Both the position numbers and the translations under genes were made by a program. A DNA stretch of 6,817 nt, taken from positions 1 to 6,817 of the forward strand of contig CAZMRW010000130.1 of the NCBI GenBank assembly GCA_964568805.1. The letters are read 5' to 3'. This document shows positions 6,017 through 6,817 of the stretch, piece by piece. This DNA comes from CAZMRW01 sp964568805 (GTDB lineage: Bacteria; Pseudomonadota; Gammaproteobacteria; Methylococcales; Methylomonadaceae). The stretch's first letter is position 1; each line of letters opens with the position of its first letter. Below the pieces are notes generated by a model. The model made no database searches. It had not been told where the DNA came from and saw only the letters and a program-made list of their open reading frames with translations.

Positions 6017-6039
6017 GTTCCGGCAAGGATAGCCGGAAC
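6017..6039. repeat. REP-like hairpin
   Basis: GTTCCGGC (6017-6024) and GCCGGAAC (6032-6039) form a perfect 8-bp stem with loop AAGGATA, followed by CCAGTGC. Stem-loops of the G-[AT]-T-C-C-G-G-C / G-C-C-G-G-A-A type followed by C-C-A-G are dispersed repeats in several gammaproteobacterial genomes. It lies 56 bp after the stop of the DUF5765-like gene. There is no U-tract, so it is a repeat or mRNA-end stabiliser rather than a terminator. Confidence 0.6.
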
Positions 6040-6043
6040 CCAG

Positions 6044-6174
6044 TGCCGCAAGGATGGAGGGCATAAAATATCTCCCGTCTCTGAGAGCCGCCGTTACAAA
6101 AGCCATCGCCGAGGCTAACTTCCGCATTTCCCGCCTATTCCATTAATCCAAGCCTACGGTCATTCCTTGCGGCA
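6044..6174. repeat. Spaced 11-bp inverted repeat in intergenic DNA
   Basis: TGCCGCAAGGA (6044-6054) and TCCTTGCGGCA (6164-6174) are perfect inverted copies 109 bp apart. The first begins 5 bp after the REP-like hairpin. The DNA between them has no gene that I can support. The pair may mark the ends of a small repeat unit. Confidence 0.4.
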
Positions 6175-6245
6175 TAAAAACAAGCGCTTGCCAGACCGCG
6201 TGATTTGGTGAAAAATCATCCGAAAAAAACGTTGAGGAATTAACC

Positions 6246-6587
6246 ATGACCGAATCACGCTGGAATCCCGAGAAACCTGTAATTATTACTGCAATCTGCG
6301 TTATCGGCGTAATCAACGCCATCCAAATGCTGAATCTGATTCTGTCGCCGATGGCCAAGCAGGCGGGGGCCATTTACCCTCTTTATTTTTCCGGCTCTGT
6401 ATTGATCAGCCTGGTTTGCATTGCCGGCTTGTGGCTTTTAAAACGCTGGGCGGCGCTCGTTTATTCGGTTGTATTGATTGTTAATCAGCTCGTTTTACTG
6501 GCGATGGGATACTGGGAATTGACTGCTGCAATCATTCCGGTTGCGATCATCCTGTTGCTGTCCAAACATTTGGATAAAATGACCTGA
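6246..6587 (+). CDS. Small four-helix membrane protein of unknown function
   Basis: This 113-residue protein begins with a polar N-terminus (MTESRWNPEKP). It then has hydrophobic segments at about residues 12-33, 44-64, 68-86 and 90-105, separated by short loops with LLKRW (64-68) between the second and third, and ends in a basic tail, SKHLDKMT. The layout is that of a compact four-helix inner-membrane protein; I do not recognise a named family and see no catalytic motif. The start is well supported: GAGGA lies 7 nt before the ATG. A palindrome CAAGCGCTTG (6181-6190) and the TGATTT/AAATCA inverted repeat (6201-6218) lie just upstream and could be operator-like, but no clear promoter hexamers were found. 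No gene overlaps it, and a short hairpin follows about 70 bp downstream. Confidence 0.75.
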   Translation: MTESRWNPEKPVIITAICVIGVINAIQMLNLILSPMAKQAGAIYPLYFSGSVLISLVCIAGLWLLKRWAALVYSVVLIVNQLVLLAMGYWELTAAIIPVAIILLLSKHLDKMT

Positions 6588-6656
6588 ATATTCCGATCGC
6601 ATCGTTGTCATGGAGCCGCTTGCAATAGGAAGGTCGGGTTAGCTTTTAGAAGTTTA

Positions 6657-6674
6657 GGCGCAATATCCTGCGCC
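6657..6674. terminator. Short stem-loop downstream of the four-helix protein gene
   Basis: GGCGCA (6657-6662) and TGCGCC (6669-6674) form a perfect 6-bp GC-rich stem with a 6-nt loop, 70 bp after the stop codon. No proper T-run follows (AGATTTG), so terminator function is uncertain. The rest of 6588-6817 holds no gene that I can support. Confidence 0.35.
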
Positions 6675-6817
6675 AGATTTGACTGTTATAAAAATTAGCC
6701 TCAACTTAATCTGATATTGATAGGCTGGACTCAAACCCGACGACCAAGACCACAGGGCAAATTTCCCTATAACAGACCTTCAATTTCTCGAAAATTAAAT
6801 ATTATGTTTAGCAAGTC

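Noticed and set aside
1..6817. CRISPR array, tRNA or rRNA genes
   Set aside because: No regularly spaced direct repeats, no cloverleaf-like sequence with a CCA end, and no rRNA-like stretches were seen.

Overview
The window looks like a gammaproteobacterial chromosome. The C-terminal tail of its DEAD-box helicase closely resembles that of enterobacterial SrmB, and it carries REP-like palindromes of a kind I associate with methanotrophs and related gammaproteobacteria. The host assignment is an inference and the genus is not resolved. The window falls into two parts: a mobile-looking left third and an ordinary chromosomal remainder.

Left third (about 1-2220), read on the minus strand: this appears to be part of an integron gene-cassette array. 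Going down the minus strand there is a decayed IS110-type transposase tail (1986-2207), a possible cassette boundary (1881-1887), an unnamed 178-residue protein (1327-1863), a well-formed attC-like site (1259-1325), a 252-residue protein with a C-terminal TIR/nucleoside-deoxyribosyltransferase-like domain (494-1252), and a second attC-like site overlapping its stop codon (413-499). These are followed by a 41-codon stub that looks like the N-terminus of a membrane-anchored alpha/beta hydrolase (277-402), a REP-like palindrome that supplies the stub's stop codon (212-280), and a third, more degenerate attC-like site (119-191). All cassette genes point the same way, each is tightly bounded by attC-like sites, and the first and third sites share the stem sequence AGGGACGCGCC. 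No integron integrase is present. The TIR-like cassette gene is the most interesting object and a candidate defence effector.

Right two thirds (2274-6817): an SrmB-like RNA helicase (minus strand) and a rhomboid-family intramembrane protease are divergently transcribed across about 200 bp. Three plus-strand membrane-protein genes follow: a small two- or three-helix protein, a DUF5765-like multi-pass protein whose upstream side is insulated by a strong symmetrical terminator (5070-5104), and a 113-residue protein with about four hydrophobic segments. The intergenic spacers hold a REP-like hairpin (6017-6039), other stem-loops and promoter-like elements. These genes do not form an obvious pathway; each seems to be its own transcription unit. 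No tRNA, rRNA, CRISPR array or complete insertion sequence was seen.
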